From Ischnura elegans (lineage: Eukaryota > Arthropoda > Insecta > Odonata > Coenagrionidae): DNA of 64,000 nt. A model generated the notes under the pieces. That model was not told where the DNA came from. It did not search any database and saw only the letters and a program-made list of their open reading frames with translations. The DNA is taken from NCBI RefSeq assembly GCF_921293095.1, contig NC_060253.1, forward strand, positions 72,205,992-72,269,991, in the 5' to 3' direction. The translations under genes and the position numbers were made by a program. Positions 31,255-40,535 of the stretch are shown piece by piece; the stretch's first letter is position 1, and each line of letters opens with the position of its first letter.

Positions 31255-31577
31255 ATGACGCGAGTGGTGGCTAAACACGCGGACACTTTACGCTTTCTCG
31301 CCCGTTGCAAACCGGCCATTCGAACTTCTATTCTTAAAGCTGCAGACCCTAGCCTCGTAAGAGTCATATGTGAAATTGCCGACAACACATTAAAAGGCTG
31401 TATTCCTCTGACTAGCGTGCAGAGGAAACGCTTATCACGCCATAGAGCTGCAATACGCAAACTCGCAGCGAGAAAAGGCTGCTGGAAAAAAAGAAGAGAT
31501 TAATCCTGCAGTCCGGGGGGTTTGTTTTACCTCTGCTTTTACCTCTCATCAGTGGCGTGTTATCTAAAATTCTTTAA
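31255..31577 (+). pseudogene. Small basic virion protein (adenovirus/adintovirus protein X-like), frame change near its end
   Basis: The 82-residue frame 31255-31503 is very basic (HADTLRFLARCKPAIR, DNTLKGCIPLTSVQRKRLSRHRAAIRKLA) and ends KKRRD. One base out of frame, directly after an A7 run (31486-31492), the sequence encodes GGFVLPLL, a hydrophobic Pro/Leu stretch and a stop at 31575-31577. From family knowledge, small basic proteins with a C-terminal GGF-hydrophobic tail occur at this place in metazoan Maverick/adintovirus genomes and have been compared with adenoviral core protein X. That comparison is from memory and unverified. The next ORF starts 2 bp downstream, which shows the usual tight packing and that the tail belongs to the gene. 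Confidence 0.65.
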
Positions 31578-31579
31578 CG

Positions 31580-31990
31580 ATGATGCATGCAAAGAAAATG
31601 GTGCTCGTGCCGCAAGAAACCGTGCACCGAATGACGAGCTCGACTGCCCAACTGACCAGTTCAAGTCAGATCCTCTCAGACTTGGACAAGGAAATGGAAA
31701 AAATACTACGTACACCAATGAAGTCAGATAGTGAAAAATGGACATTGTATAAACAGTGTCTGCGTCGTTTTTTTGCATTTTTCGGCCGAAGAAAGAAAAC
31801 CTTTAACCTTTTCTGTCGAGCAAGCTCCGGAAAATAATCCGGGCGGTAACGGAGTTACCGAGATTAAAGGATCGGAACAAGAAATCCCACTGCGTACCGA
31901 GATTGTGTCTTCGCTACCGCGGAAAAACAGGGAAAAGGCTGAGCTCCTAATTTCTCGATTATTGTCATCAGGGAAAATTAGCTGGAACTC
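31580..31990 (+). pseudogene. Maverick/adintovirus virion-type ORF, truncated and frameshifted
   Basis: It starts ATGATGCATGC with KKMVLVPQETVHRM, LDKEMEKILRTPMKSDSEKWTLYKQCLRRF. After a frame change at about 31760-31790 it continues with RTEIVSSLPRKNREKAELLISRLLSSGKISWN. This order (a KM-x-LVP start, an acidic LYxQxLRR helix, then KxREKAELLxxRL...SW) matches, as I remember it, an uncharacterised protein that follows the pX-like gene in many animal Maverick-type elements. Its function is unknown; it is possibly a minor virion component. It is cut off at about 31990, where unrelated Gypsy env sequence on the other strand begins. No major capsid, penton, protease or integrase gene of the virus-like element is in the window. 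Confidence 0.6.
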
Positions 31991-32425
31991 AATCAATGTT
32001 AATTAACGCAATTTCTCTCGCGAGTCTTTCCGTTATGGTCCCGACCTTTTCTATTGTAGCTTTATTTTTTTTACTTAAAGCATAGGTAGAATTTATGAGC
32101 GTAGCTTGGAGTTTAATTACATGTGAGTTTTTATTGACTGCGGACTGGAGGACGCCTTCCTTCTTTTTAAGGTCTTCAAAGTCCGCGTCGGTCAACGTTC
32201 CAAATAAAATTTATAGAACATCCCCTCCTATGTTGAGGAGACCTCTACGCTGCCTTCTGAATGAACTTTCAAATTTCCATAGTTTGATTAGGATATTATT
32301 TACGGCCGTTCCCAATTTGCTACCTTACGTTATTATTATGTCCTGTTATTCGCGATCCCTTTCCCTTAAAAAAACCACTCGGTAGCGATAATTATTTGAA
32401 AGATTTAGAGACCGAGCAGGAAGGA
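31991..32425 (-). mobile_element. Gypsy fragment: leader sequence fused to env
   Basis: Read on the minus strand, about 32420-32340 resembles the leader of the 8480-18862 element (GGGATCGCGAATAACA). It is joined directly to env sequence (32338-31990), including the KKEGVLQSAVNKNSHVIKLQ helix that parallels KEDGILHSAINKNIHLIELQ at 11402-11659. Protease, RT, integrase and the first part of env are absent. The junction lies in a short shared word (CAGGACATAAT-like). It is a diverged relative, so not a direct product of the neighbouring copy. Confidence 0.7.
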
Positions 32426-32429
32426 AGGT

Positions 32430-33078
32430 TAATTTTTTCCCCCATCTGTAGGGCAGTACAAGATGGTAAAGATTCCTCGGAGGTAGAACTGTGCACTTTA
32501 CGATATCTTCCCATAAATTCATCGGAAGTAGCCCATCGCCTAAAAAGATTTTAGGATGACCGACTGGGTATTTTTCCATTTATTCACAAATGGATATAAT
32601 GAACAAACATCGACATACTTCATTTTTTCGCCTTCCTCAACTTTGTAAAATTGTCGTCCTGCATTTGTCCTGCCGCCAAAGAAAACATCTCTTGGATCTA
32701 ATGGCTTTTTAATCGCTACAGAATTTTCCATCACATAGGAGGTCAGTTGAGGGTCCCCGTGTAATATTCTCTGGAATTCATACTCCCACATTTCCACCAG
32801 ATCGCAGTTCCCACGGAGGAGTATTTCACGTCTTCTCATTGTGCTTTCGTATCTGGTATTCATGTTTTCCCCAGTACTATTATCAATAGGAATATCTCTG
32901 TTTTCAAAACATTTCGGACAACCATGATAATAGCACCCGTAAAACTCAAACACGGTTATTTTCTCACCCTCCTTGAGGTACCCATCAACTTTCCGTCCCA
33001 AGAATCGCACCTCATGTCCGTTTCCCGCGTGATTGATTTTCAACCCTCTTTTCTTTTCCTCGGTCAAGTCATTAATTA
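32430..33078 (-). pseudogene. DNA polymerase B fragment (copy 4, motif A region)
   Basis: This is a middle part of a Maverick/adintovirus-type PolB. From about 33067: LTEEKKRGLKINHAGNGHEV, EFYGCYYHGCPKC, VEMWEYEFQ, DPRDVFFGGRTNA and motif A as VDVCSLYPFVNK. After a frame change near 32570 come EKYPVGHPKIF and LPPRNLYHLVLPYRWGKKLTF, then it is cut by the Gypsy fragment at about 32430. Unlike copy 3 it has no stop before motif A. Upstream, similarity ends at an AG (33079-33080) preceded by a pyrimidine-poor ACTTCCAG, so a splice acceptor or a breakpoint lies there. It belongs to yet another insertion, oriented opposite to copy 3. Confidence 0.8.
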
Positions 33079-33880
33079 ACTGGAAGTATGTGATAATTAG
33101 TTCTTAAAAGCTTGTGTTATAATAGTCGAGGGTTATACTTACGCCAGTGAGCACTGGCTGGTTCACACCATCACTGTAATGAGGCATGGCATCCAGATTT
33201 AATCTTAGGGAGAGGGCATTGGTAATTAGGGCCAGTCACTCTTACATGTCGCAATGAAGTTCTTCCGTGAGGGATAGTTAATGGTTGCAAAAAGAGGGGA
33301 AGAATAGGGCACGCGGTGCGTAAATGGTGAATAATCACACGTTTCAAATATTTGAGGGTTAGATGCACACTGATGATGATCGGTAGGAGTTATCTTTATG
33401 ATCCACCCATTAATCGCAATCAAGGCCCAAAAGTTATTTATCAAGTCGGTTCTGGTACTGCGAGGAAGGAAACTCGGAAACCTGTGATTCATATAAGGCA
33501 TTAAATACGTTAAGAAACACCGTTCTTCTCGGTTGTCTTCGTAGACCGGTGGTACCATTTCCGACCATCATGAGGAAGGTCGTAGGATCGAAGCCTTCAG
33601 AGGGAGAATAAATTTTTTTTCGGAATCCGAATATTCCTGAAATTAGTTGGAAATACTCCCTATTCATGTGGGGAGTCTGGGACAATTGGGTTTGGGAGGA
33701 AGAATGGGGGTGAGAGAAGGTGGCGCCGGGGCGGTTGGGGTTTGTTGTGTCCACCCCTTCCGCCCCACTAAGTAGTTAGAGCACATAAACAGAAAAAAGG
33801 AGGAGGAGTATCTGGGACAGAAAATGGATTGAAGAAGGCGACATTTGGGAGTTTTTACGACTTAAGTAAATGAGTTACAA
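33079..33880. other. No gene recognised
   Basis: Two overlapping minus-strand frames (33226-33558 and 33434-33754) look compositionally random and match nothing I know. A GTAAGT donor-like site lies at about 33145 on the minus strand. Confidence 0.4.
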
Positions 33881-34096
33881 ATGGAAGACTCTCAACAGTT
33901 TAGAAATTTCATCAGGATGTCTGCTGTAGAGCTGGACAATCTGCTTTACTTTATTGGGCCAAAAATCCAAAAACAGGACACTTTTGTGGGAATCGATATC
34001 AGCGAGTCAGCGGCTGATAGTAACCCTACACTTTCTTTACTTTCACTTACACTTTCTGGTAATTATAATGGTTTTTTAATCATTATATTGGCCTGA
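33881..34096 (+). pseudogene. PIF/Harbinger transposase, N-terminal piece
   Basis: MEDSQQFRNFIRMSAVELDNLLYFIGPKIQKQDT matches the conserved FRNxxRMxxxxFxxLLxxxxPxIxKxDT start of PIF/Harbinger (HARBI1-type) transposases. The frame then loses similarity and ends. The following conserved block is found 440 bp downstream at 34536. It is a decayed gene. Confidence 0.7.
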
Positions 34097-34535
34097 TTAT
34101 GTGTGTAAGTATCCACAGTAACCAAACCAATGGAGCGATTTTGACCAAATTGGGTATGTGGTTGTAGTTAATGAATGAACCGATACGTTTCTTTTTCATT
34201 TTTTGATTTTTAAGTTTTTTTTGCCAAAAATTCATTTTAAAATTAATCTCATTCTAAAATTCATTCTAAAATTAATCTTAAGAAAACAATGGCGCAATCG
34301 ATTTTGATTAAATTTATGCTATACTGTCTAAAGCCCACTGATTGCTCAATAAAATGTCTCTAAACTGCATCTTCAAATTTTTTAGGAATAGCTAATACTA
34401 GTAAAGTAGTAAAATTGTCCATCCCTATCTACTTGAGGGAAAATTTGTGCCACTTAAATGGTACCATGCATTTTTATATGTTTGGCGCTATACTATTCAT
34501 GCACTGTCTTTGTCGTGCAATCTACAATTTTTTAG
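34097..34535. other. Probable intron/decayed Harbinger sequence
   Basis: AT-rich. A short duplicated phrase (TAAAATTAATCT/TTCATTCTAAAATTAATC) occurs near 34230-34275. No frame. Confidence 0.4.
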
Positions 34536-34652
34536 GATGACTCTTATCATTCTCTGATGTATTTATTCAGAATCCCAGTGAGTACCATGAGTATATTCAT
34601 ACCGGAAGTGTGTGCAGTTATTTATAACACCCTCAAAGAAACTGTAATGAAG
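34536..34652 (+). pseudogene. PIF/Harbinger transposase, second exon-like block
   Basis: A 39-codon block lies between an acceptor (CAATTTTTTAG/) and a donor (AAG/GTAAGA). It encodes DDSYHSLMYLFRIPVSTMS, then IFIPEVCAVIYNTLKE, the helix-turn-helix-like segment that follows the QDT block in Harbinger transposases. The catalytic DDE part expected further on is not found in 34653-35100. Confidence 0.72.
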
Positions 34653-35123
34653 GTAAGAGTTTTTAATTTAGCTTTTTTAAAATTAGCCTTGAAATTGACT
34701 ACGATAGTAACTGACATATTATTACCATTACTAATATGTACCTTAGGCCACTATTAGCCGAGGGTAACTAGTGGCCGTTGGTGTATCAGAGCATTGGATA
34801 AAATGGGAGCTATTAGCAAAGGGCATGCCGAGGGTAAACAATTTGATACAATGCCCCATCGGCCACCAGTGTCGTCCGTCACTGGTTGCACTCGGCATTT
34901 TAATGTACACGCATGAGAAATTGGCAAAAACTCCTAATATTAAGCTGTCAAAACAATTTGGGTTCTTAAAAATAATTTGACAATTTTAGGTTAGTAAGTT
35001 CAACACGAAATTTTACTGCATATAGTTTTATTTAGAACATTTTTAGAAAACTTTATATTTTAAGCTTAGTTACATTTATCGTAGGAAGTAGCATTGTAAC
35101 CACTCAGTTGTAGCAAAGATGAT
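34653..35123. other. No gene recognised
   Basis: AT-rich sequence between the Harbinger transposase block and the oppositely oriented accessory gene. A GGGCATGCCGAGGGTAA/GCCGAGGGTAACTAG repeat occurs near 34755 and 34822. Confidence 0.4.
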
Positions 35124-35643
35124 TCATGTTCCGGGTGTTCCTGCTGACCTATTTGTTGGATTATCGAGCGTTGAACTTGGTAGTGGTGCTGCTCTGGATG
35201 TGAAGATGAAGCCTTCACTGATATGAGGAGATGGGGAAGACTGTGCAGCAGTTGGTTGGGAATAAGTAAAATTTAAGGGTCTATTATGCTTGTAGACTAC
35301 ACTAAGTGCTTCAGCTCCTCCTATGTTCGTAATTGCTTCCATAACAATTTGTTTGAAAGCACGTTTATTGGCTAGATTTTTTATCTGTCGCAGATCTGAG
35401 GCACAAAAATCCCCGAACACTTGTTCCTCATCATTTGCCTGATTGAGTTGACGCATTGCCTGTTGAACATAAAGAGACATTTCTTGAGAAGGTTTTTGAT
35501 ATTTTCTTCTTGATTGCAGGGGCTTGCATTTCCTCTTCCGTATCTTCTTGGCGCTGAATCGTCGATGTACTAGAATCATCAATATATTCTTCTTCAGATC
35601 CATTCCCTTGCATTGCGTCATTGCTCTGCTTTGATTTAATGGT
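35124..35643 (-). pseudogene. BESS-type accessory protein exon (Harbinger MADF/BESS gene)
   Basis: This exon opens after TTGTTCTTTCCAG (boundary 35643/35644) with an acidic linker (NGSEEEYIDDSSTSTIQ). After a frame change near 35490 it continues SLYVQQAMRQLNQANDEEQVFGDFCASDLRQIKNLANKRAFKQIVMEAI. The pattern D-x-x-FG-x(F/V)...L-x-x-L...A-x-x-I-x-x-x is BESS-like. It ends in a Ser/Pro-rich tail. PIF/Harbinger elements usually carry a Myb/MADF-type second gene opposite the transposase, which fits this position. It is frameshifted. Confidence 0.5.
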
Positions 35644-37200
35644 CTGGAAAGAACAAGAATATGTTGTTCTTAGTTTTCACTTCTTATTAAGTGTGTATTT
35701 ATTTGAAAACGTTTCAGTGGGGTTAAATTTGTCTACTAATAAATTTATCCAAGCTACAGCAGATCCTTAACACGAATATTATGGTAAAAAATCTCTAGTT
35801 ATTATTTACAAGGATGAGGAGCCACCAGGATTGTCAAGGATACTAATTTATTTCATAATTTATACATTAAACTTAATTAGCCTCGGAAACTCATTTCATG
35901 TTTACCATTAAATGAGTTTCCGAGGCTAATTTGATTGTACTCAATGTTTTCAGGGAAGAGATATTTTGTGTGGTTTCCCACTCCCATTCCAACAGTGTTT
36001 TTACATGACACCATCATCTGGAATACCTTTGTCTGGGTGCTACCCTTCTACCTATCTGGATGGGTTGGCTTTATGGGGAATAAATGAGAATTAAACCTGC
36101 CAGTGCAGCTACACGGGTCGTAGGAACACACAAGACTTTCCAACACAGCAAAGTTGTGGCCCAAGGAAAGGGAAATTCTCATACAATTACCGAATCAACG
36201 CCTGTACAACCTTTGCTTGAATCAATTTTTTTGTTGAGAATAATCGTTATTGACAGGGAACGCCTTTCAGACCAACGAATGGCCACCACTGTCTCTTTAT
36301 CAATAATGAGACAGTAATTACTGCCACTCTTGAATGTCTTTTCCATAACTAATCATCAAGGTCGATGATATCCAAGAGATCCATGTCACATTTTGGCATC
36401 CAAGAAATCAACAAAAAACAAATAGCAAGTAAAGGAAAATAAAAGGTTTAATCTATAGGGTTATTTTTTATTAAAATAATTAATAAATAATTTCACAGAT
36501 GATTATGTGTGTCATGAATCATAATGTGTGTATGCTAATTTTGCCTTTTTCCAAAGTATAGCCACCTATAGATAAGCTGACCAGATTTTAACAGCCACAA
36601 AGCTGGACACCATTGACCTGGGGGTAGGGGGTTCTTCATAAAACATTTGGTTTATATTGAGCAAGAAAAATTTATGACACAAAAATAGCATTTTAATATA
36701 ATAGATTAATGCCTAACTGGGGAGTAGGTGCATCATAATGATTTTTTCATTCAGTACGATTCTAGAATTTTTTATTTTTTACTACTCAACACATTATTTA
36801 TTAGAAATTCTTTCCAACACTTTCCAATATTTAAAAAAATCAAACAGGAAGAAACAAACAAAATGCAATTTTTTTAGAAAATGCATTAAATATTAATAAA
36901 GTTGAAACCTTTCGCTTCATCCCAAATCCCAAAACACTACCTCATCTCTCACAGAATCACTTGACTGGTTTGACGGCATAGAATTACTTCAGTGATGTGG
37001 AGAATGACTTGATCTGGCTAGAGGAGAAGAAACTGCTCGCTACTGGTGTATCCTCTGCAGAATGTTCAATACCACTACTTGGAAGTTAACTGTTTCAGCA
37101 TCCTTTAGGTTCTTCAGGCTTGGTAGAGTTCTTTTAAAAAAACTATTAGTGCCATCTTCTGGCTCTTGCAGTTTATTTAAAATTTTGATTTCCACATCAG
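35644..37200. other. No gene recognised; contains a perfect-arm hairpin
   Basis: AT-rich. A hairpin with about 21-bp arms, ATTAGCCTCGGAAACTCATTT and its complement, lies at 35876-35931. The plus-strand frame 36084-36317 is not recognisable. Confidence 0.45.
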
Positions 37201-37506
37201 TCATTCCTGATGGGCCTCTTTTTCTTTTACGATGATTTCAGAGGATGGAGAGTGGCGGAATGTTTTGCCGCCATCACTTTCATTTTCTGATTTCTCCTCG
37301 CGGATATCAGTCACATCTTCATCATTAACCTCTGCATTTTCACTGTTAAGACTGCTCACCATCTCTTTGAGTATACTATTCTTCTTTAGGAATGCCAACT
37401 GATCACTATAAAATATTTCTTCATAAATTTGGCTTGTGATCCAGTCCTTTTTCCCTCTGACAGCCTTTTTAAATACTCGACCTGCCGGTCCCGGATATTG
37501 GTCCAT
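37201..37506 (-). pseudogene. Possible MADF-domain C-terminal piece
   Basis: An open frame of 101 codons. KKDWITSQIYEEIFYSDQLAFLKKNS recalls the end of MADF domains (W-x-(Y/F)-x-D-x-L-x-FL). It is followed by an acidic linker (NDEDVTDIREEKSENES). It precedes the BESS-like exon on the same strand, as expected for a MADF-linker-BESS protein, but the intervening 1.5 kb and the decay make linkage uncertain. Confidence 0.35.
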
Positions 37507-37708
37507 TTTGAAATTAGAGCTTTACCTTAAATAATAAAGAGAAATTTATTTTGTGCTTGAAAATTTTCATTGCATGAACATATAAATGAGTATGCATGCT
37601 TGTGTGTGAGCGTTGCGTTTCTTTTATTGTCAGTATTTTTAGTGGTGCACATTTTTTAGGTATCTTGCAAGCCTTGACACTTTCACGGACCTCCACTATA
37701 CTTATCGA

Positions 37709-38190
37709 ATGGGTGTGTCCACCATTTCTGATATCGTGCTCGAAGTTTGTGGTGCAACATGGGACAATATGTGTCCCGAGTGTATCCCTCCATTAACAGA
37801 GGAGAAACTGAACTCGATTGCCCGGGAATTTTTAAATAAAACTGTATTTCCCCATTGTAATGGGGCAGTGGACGATAATGATATTTGAATCATTAAACCG
37901 GAGCGTACTGGCTCCTTGTTTTCAACTTTAAAGATTTATTTTCAATTCTGCTATTTGCTGTGGTAGATAGTGAATATCGATTCATTTTTGTAGATATTGG
38001 TGCTTATGGAAAAGACTGCGATTAAATAATATTTAAAGACACTCGGCTTTGGAAAGGAATAATTATAGTGAACTACCCATTCCAAAGCCAATGCATTCCA
38101 AATTTGGAGAACAAAGAGTTCCTTACGTGTTTATAGGAGACGAAGGTATATTAAGAAATGCGTGACTATTGAACAGTTAAGGACTGCTCT
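37709..38190 (+). pseudogene. PIF/Harbinger transposase, catalytic region remnant
   Basis: The first 59 codons (37709-37888) read GVSTISDIVLEVCGATWDNM, then IAREFLNKTVFPHCNGAVDD, the first catalytic Asp region (usually GA(I/L)DG). Beyond the stop, in other frames, decayed equivalents of GSLF..K..FS, FLDIGAYG (second Asp) and PYVFIGDEG (catalytic Glu region) can be picked out to about 38150. Its first block overlaps in position with the 34536 exon, so it is a second Harbinger copy. Confidence 0.68.
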
Positions 38191-39160
38191 TCCAAGGGCT
38201 GTAAGTTTTTCTGTTTACCTCGTAAATTTTTCCTCGTACGTTCCAGGTTAAGTCACATTTATTTTTATTGGATCCGCTGTCATGTGTTGTGAAATACTTT
38301 TCTCAAGAACGTCGTTGTTGGATATTTAAATTTGGATAACTTAATCCAACTCTTTCGAAGAACAGTGACATGTCAGTTTATTTCCTCTCGATTGATAAAG
38401 ACATATCTTTCCCGTGTAGTAAGTGTAGGACTGTTAAGAATGATTAATCCAAATGAAGTTCATCTGCTTGAAGCGATTATTATTAAATTCTAGGGATTGC
38501 GAAAAAGGAATGCATACTTTTTACTATGCTTAGCTAACTTCCATCCTTCGCTCGTCACATTAGTTTTTGCTTCTATGGGCTTGCACCAAATATCCATACT
38601 CAGTGGTTTGAAGTTACTATGTATTAAAAATACTTTTTAAATCATTTTAATTAAGTTAAATAATTTTTAAGTAATACCTTTACACTTATCTACACCAAAT
38701 TCAGTTGTTACTGAAGTTAACTTTAAGCATTTTTGTTGGTTTCAAGTAAATCTTCCTGTAATTTTAACCTGGTATTGAAATATTCTTTTCCACAGTCTCA
38801 GAGAATTTTCTTCTAAGAATATACTGAGCTGTATTTCTAGTTCCTTAAAAAGTTTTGAATTATCGCATTATGCATGCTGACATTTTGAGGCGTAACTAGG
38901 ACTATGCTTTGGGGGGGGGGGGGGGGGTGGGGATAACCTGGGGTGGCGATTTCCCACCGCCGTTGGAGAAAATAAAAAAAATAACATGCCTGGAAATACA
39001 TTTCACATCATTTTCGCACTAAAAATTAACTTTAAGCTGACGCAGTTCTTAAATGTTAAAACTAGACAATATTTTAAAATATTTTATTTTATTTCTCTGA
39101 GGCTTTACGGGGGGGATCTAATACATTTTTGTCTTACAGAATTGATTTTTGTGATTATCG
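38191..39160. other. No gene recognised; contains a poly-G repeat fragment
   Basis: AT-rich. At 38886-38950 a GGCGTAACTAGGAC...G(18) segment resembles the GGCGTAG-type repeats at 53415 and 54004. The right part of this repeat is interrupted by the transposon at 39161. Confidence 0.45.
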
Positions 39161-40124
39161 CACAGTGGGCGGAAATCGATAAAAGCTGGACAAAAGTCCA
39201 AAATGTCGTTTTTTGAGATAGAGACTTCGAACGTAGCATAAATACTTATAAATGATCACCAACTATAGCTTTATGTGCTATTTTACATCAATACGTCCCG
39301 TCACTGAGACACAGTGGCCCAAACATGACCAATTTTTTTAAAAACATGCGTGATCTCGTGTTTCTTCGAAAACCTTTTAATTTAAGCTGGTGGTGTTGCG
39401 TTGGTATGATTTTTATGGAATAAAAAACGCAACACTCCTTTGAACTGATGCTTTGCCTAGAGATTCCTTGAATTTAAAAGATTTTGGATCTCATTTGACT
39501 GGTTTCACAACGCAAAATGGCGGATCCGTTTTTGACGTGAAATTTGACATACAGTAGACATTATCTTTCGTTTACGGAATATATAACTCGGGAAATTCGC
39601 GTCACGGCGCAAAGTAGAGATTTATTAAGAAACCTTGAAAAAAAGTTTGCGACGCAGGAAATGAGAGCGATTTTTCGATAACGAGTCAAGCCTAAGCTAC
39701 ACGCCGCGGGACCCTGAGGCTCGGTAACCAAGGTCGATGTTTCAAGTTTTTTTAAACTTTATTCTTGAAAATCGTCATTTTAAGCGTGGAACCTAGTCAG
39801 TAATGACCTAAAACACTATAATGATGACATTAACAAGGATTATGGATCGACCGCCTCGACCATTTAACGCGTTACTCGAGTGAAAATGCTAGGGATTGGA
39901 TATTAGTCGGAACCATTCCACACGTAAGAAATGTGCTTAGGGTATTGAAGTAGGGCTAAGAGATACGTCGTCATGCTAAAGAGAGAAAAATAAGCTGTTT
40001 CCGCGAAAGGCAACTACCGATACCCTTTCCACCCTCGCCGAGGTGGGTCGTGCGGAAAGGGGCGTTTTATGACGACGCACAGCCTTTTGAAGGTATTTAA
40101 CGGTATCTTCCTCAAGGGTTTTTC
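39161..40124 (+). repeat. Left terminal inverted repeat, element 1
   Basis: CACAGTGGGCGGAAATCG through GGGTTTTTC. It is complementary to 43692-44662 with scattered mismatches, and also homologous to both arms of the second element. Confidence 0.88.
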
Positions 40125-40535
40125 ACTTTTCTCAGCACAAATACGTGTCAACTTGCAGTCTTATTTTGGAATCGGTGAAGAAGTGTCGTGCTAGTTCTCC
40201 TCGTGTCGTGTCGTGCTGTAGAGTGATTGTCAAGTTCGTTTTGCCTAGTGATTTGTTTCGGGTTTTGCTGATTTCTTACCACCTTTTCACGGAGTTTGAT
40301 AGCGCAGCGATTTTCCATCTTGAATTTTGTAAGGTAAGACTTAATTAATGTTTTTCATTTGAAATATTAATGTGTTTTATTACAATTTCGACGAAAACTT
40401 TTAATTGCTTATCGTTTTTTTTACTATTTTTTGCCTCTCAGAAACCAATGCAATTATGATTTTGATGTGTGTTCTCTAACATGTTTCTAATTTTCAATTC
40501 ACCGCGCAGGGTTTTGAGAGCTTTTTGACGTAGAA

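Noticed and set aside
31991-32425. Retrocopy of a spliced env mRNA
   Set aside because: The join is in the middle of env rather than before its start, and no GT-AG pair is visible at the parent positions; a short shared word explains it better.
33226-33754. Two overlapping minus-strand frames of about 110 codons
   Set aside because: Different frames over the same DNA, no recognisable motif and composition like random sequence.
39300-39315. Internal CACAGTG as a second RSS-like site in the left arm
   Set aside because: The other element's arms read TACAGTG there, so it is not conserved.
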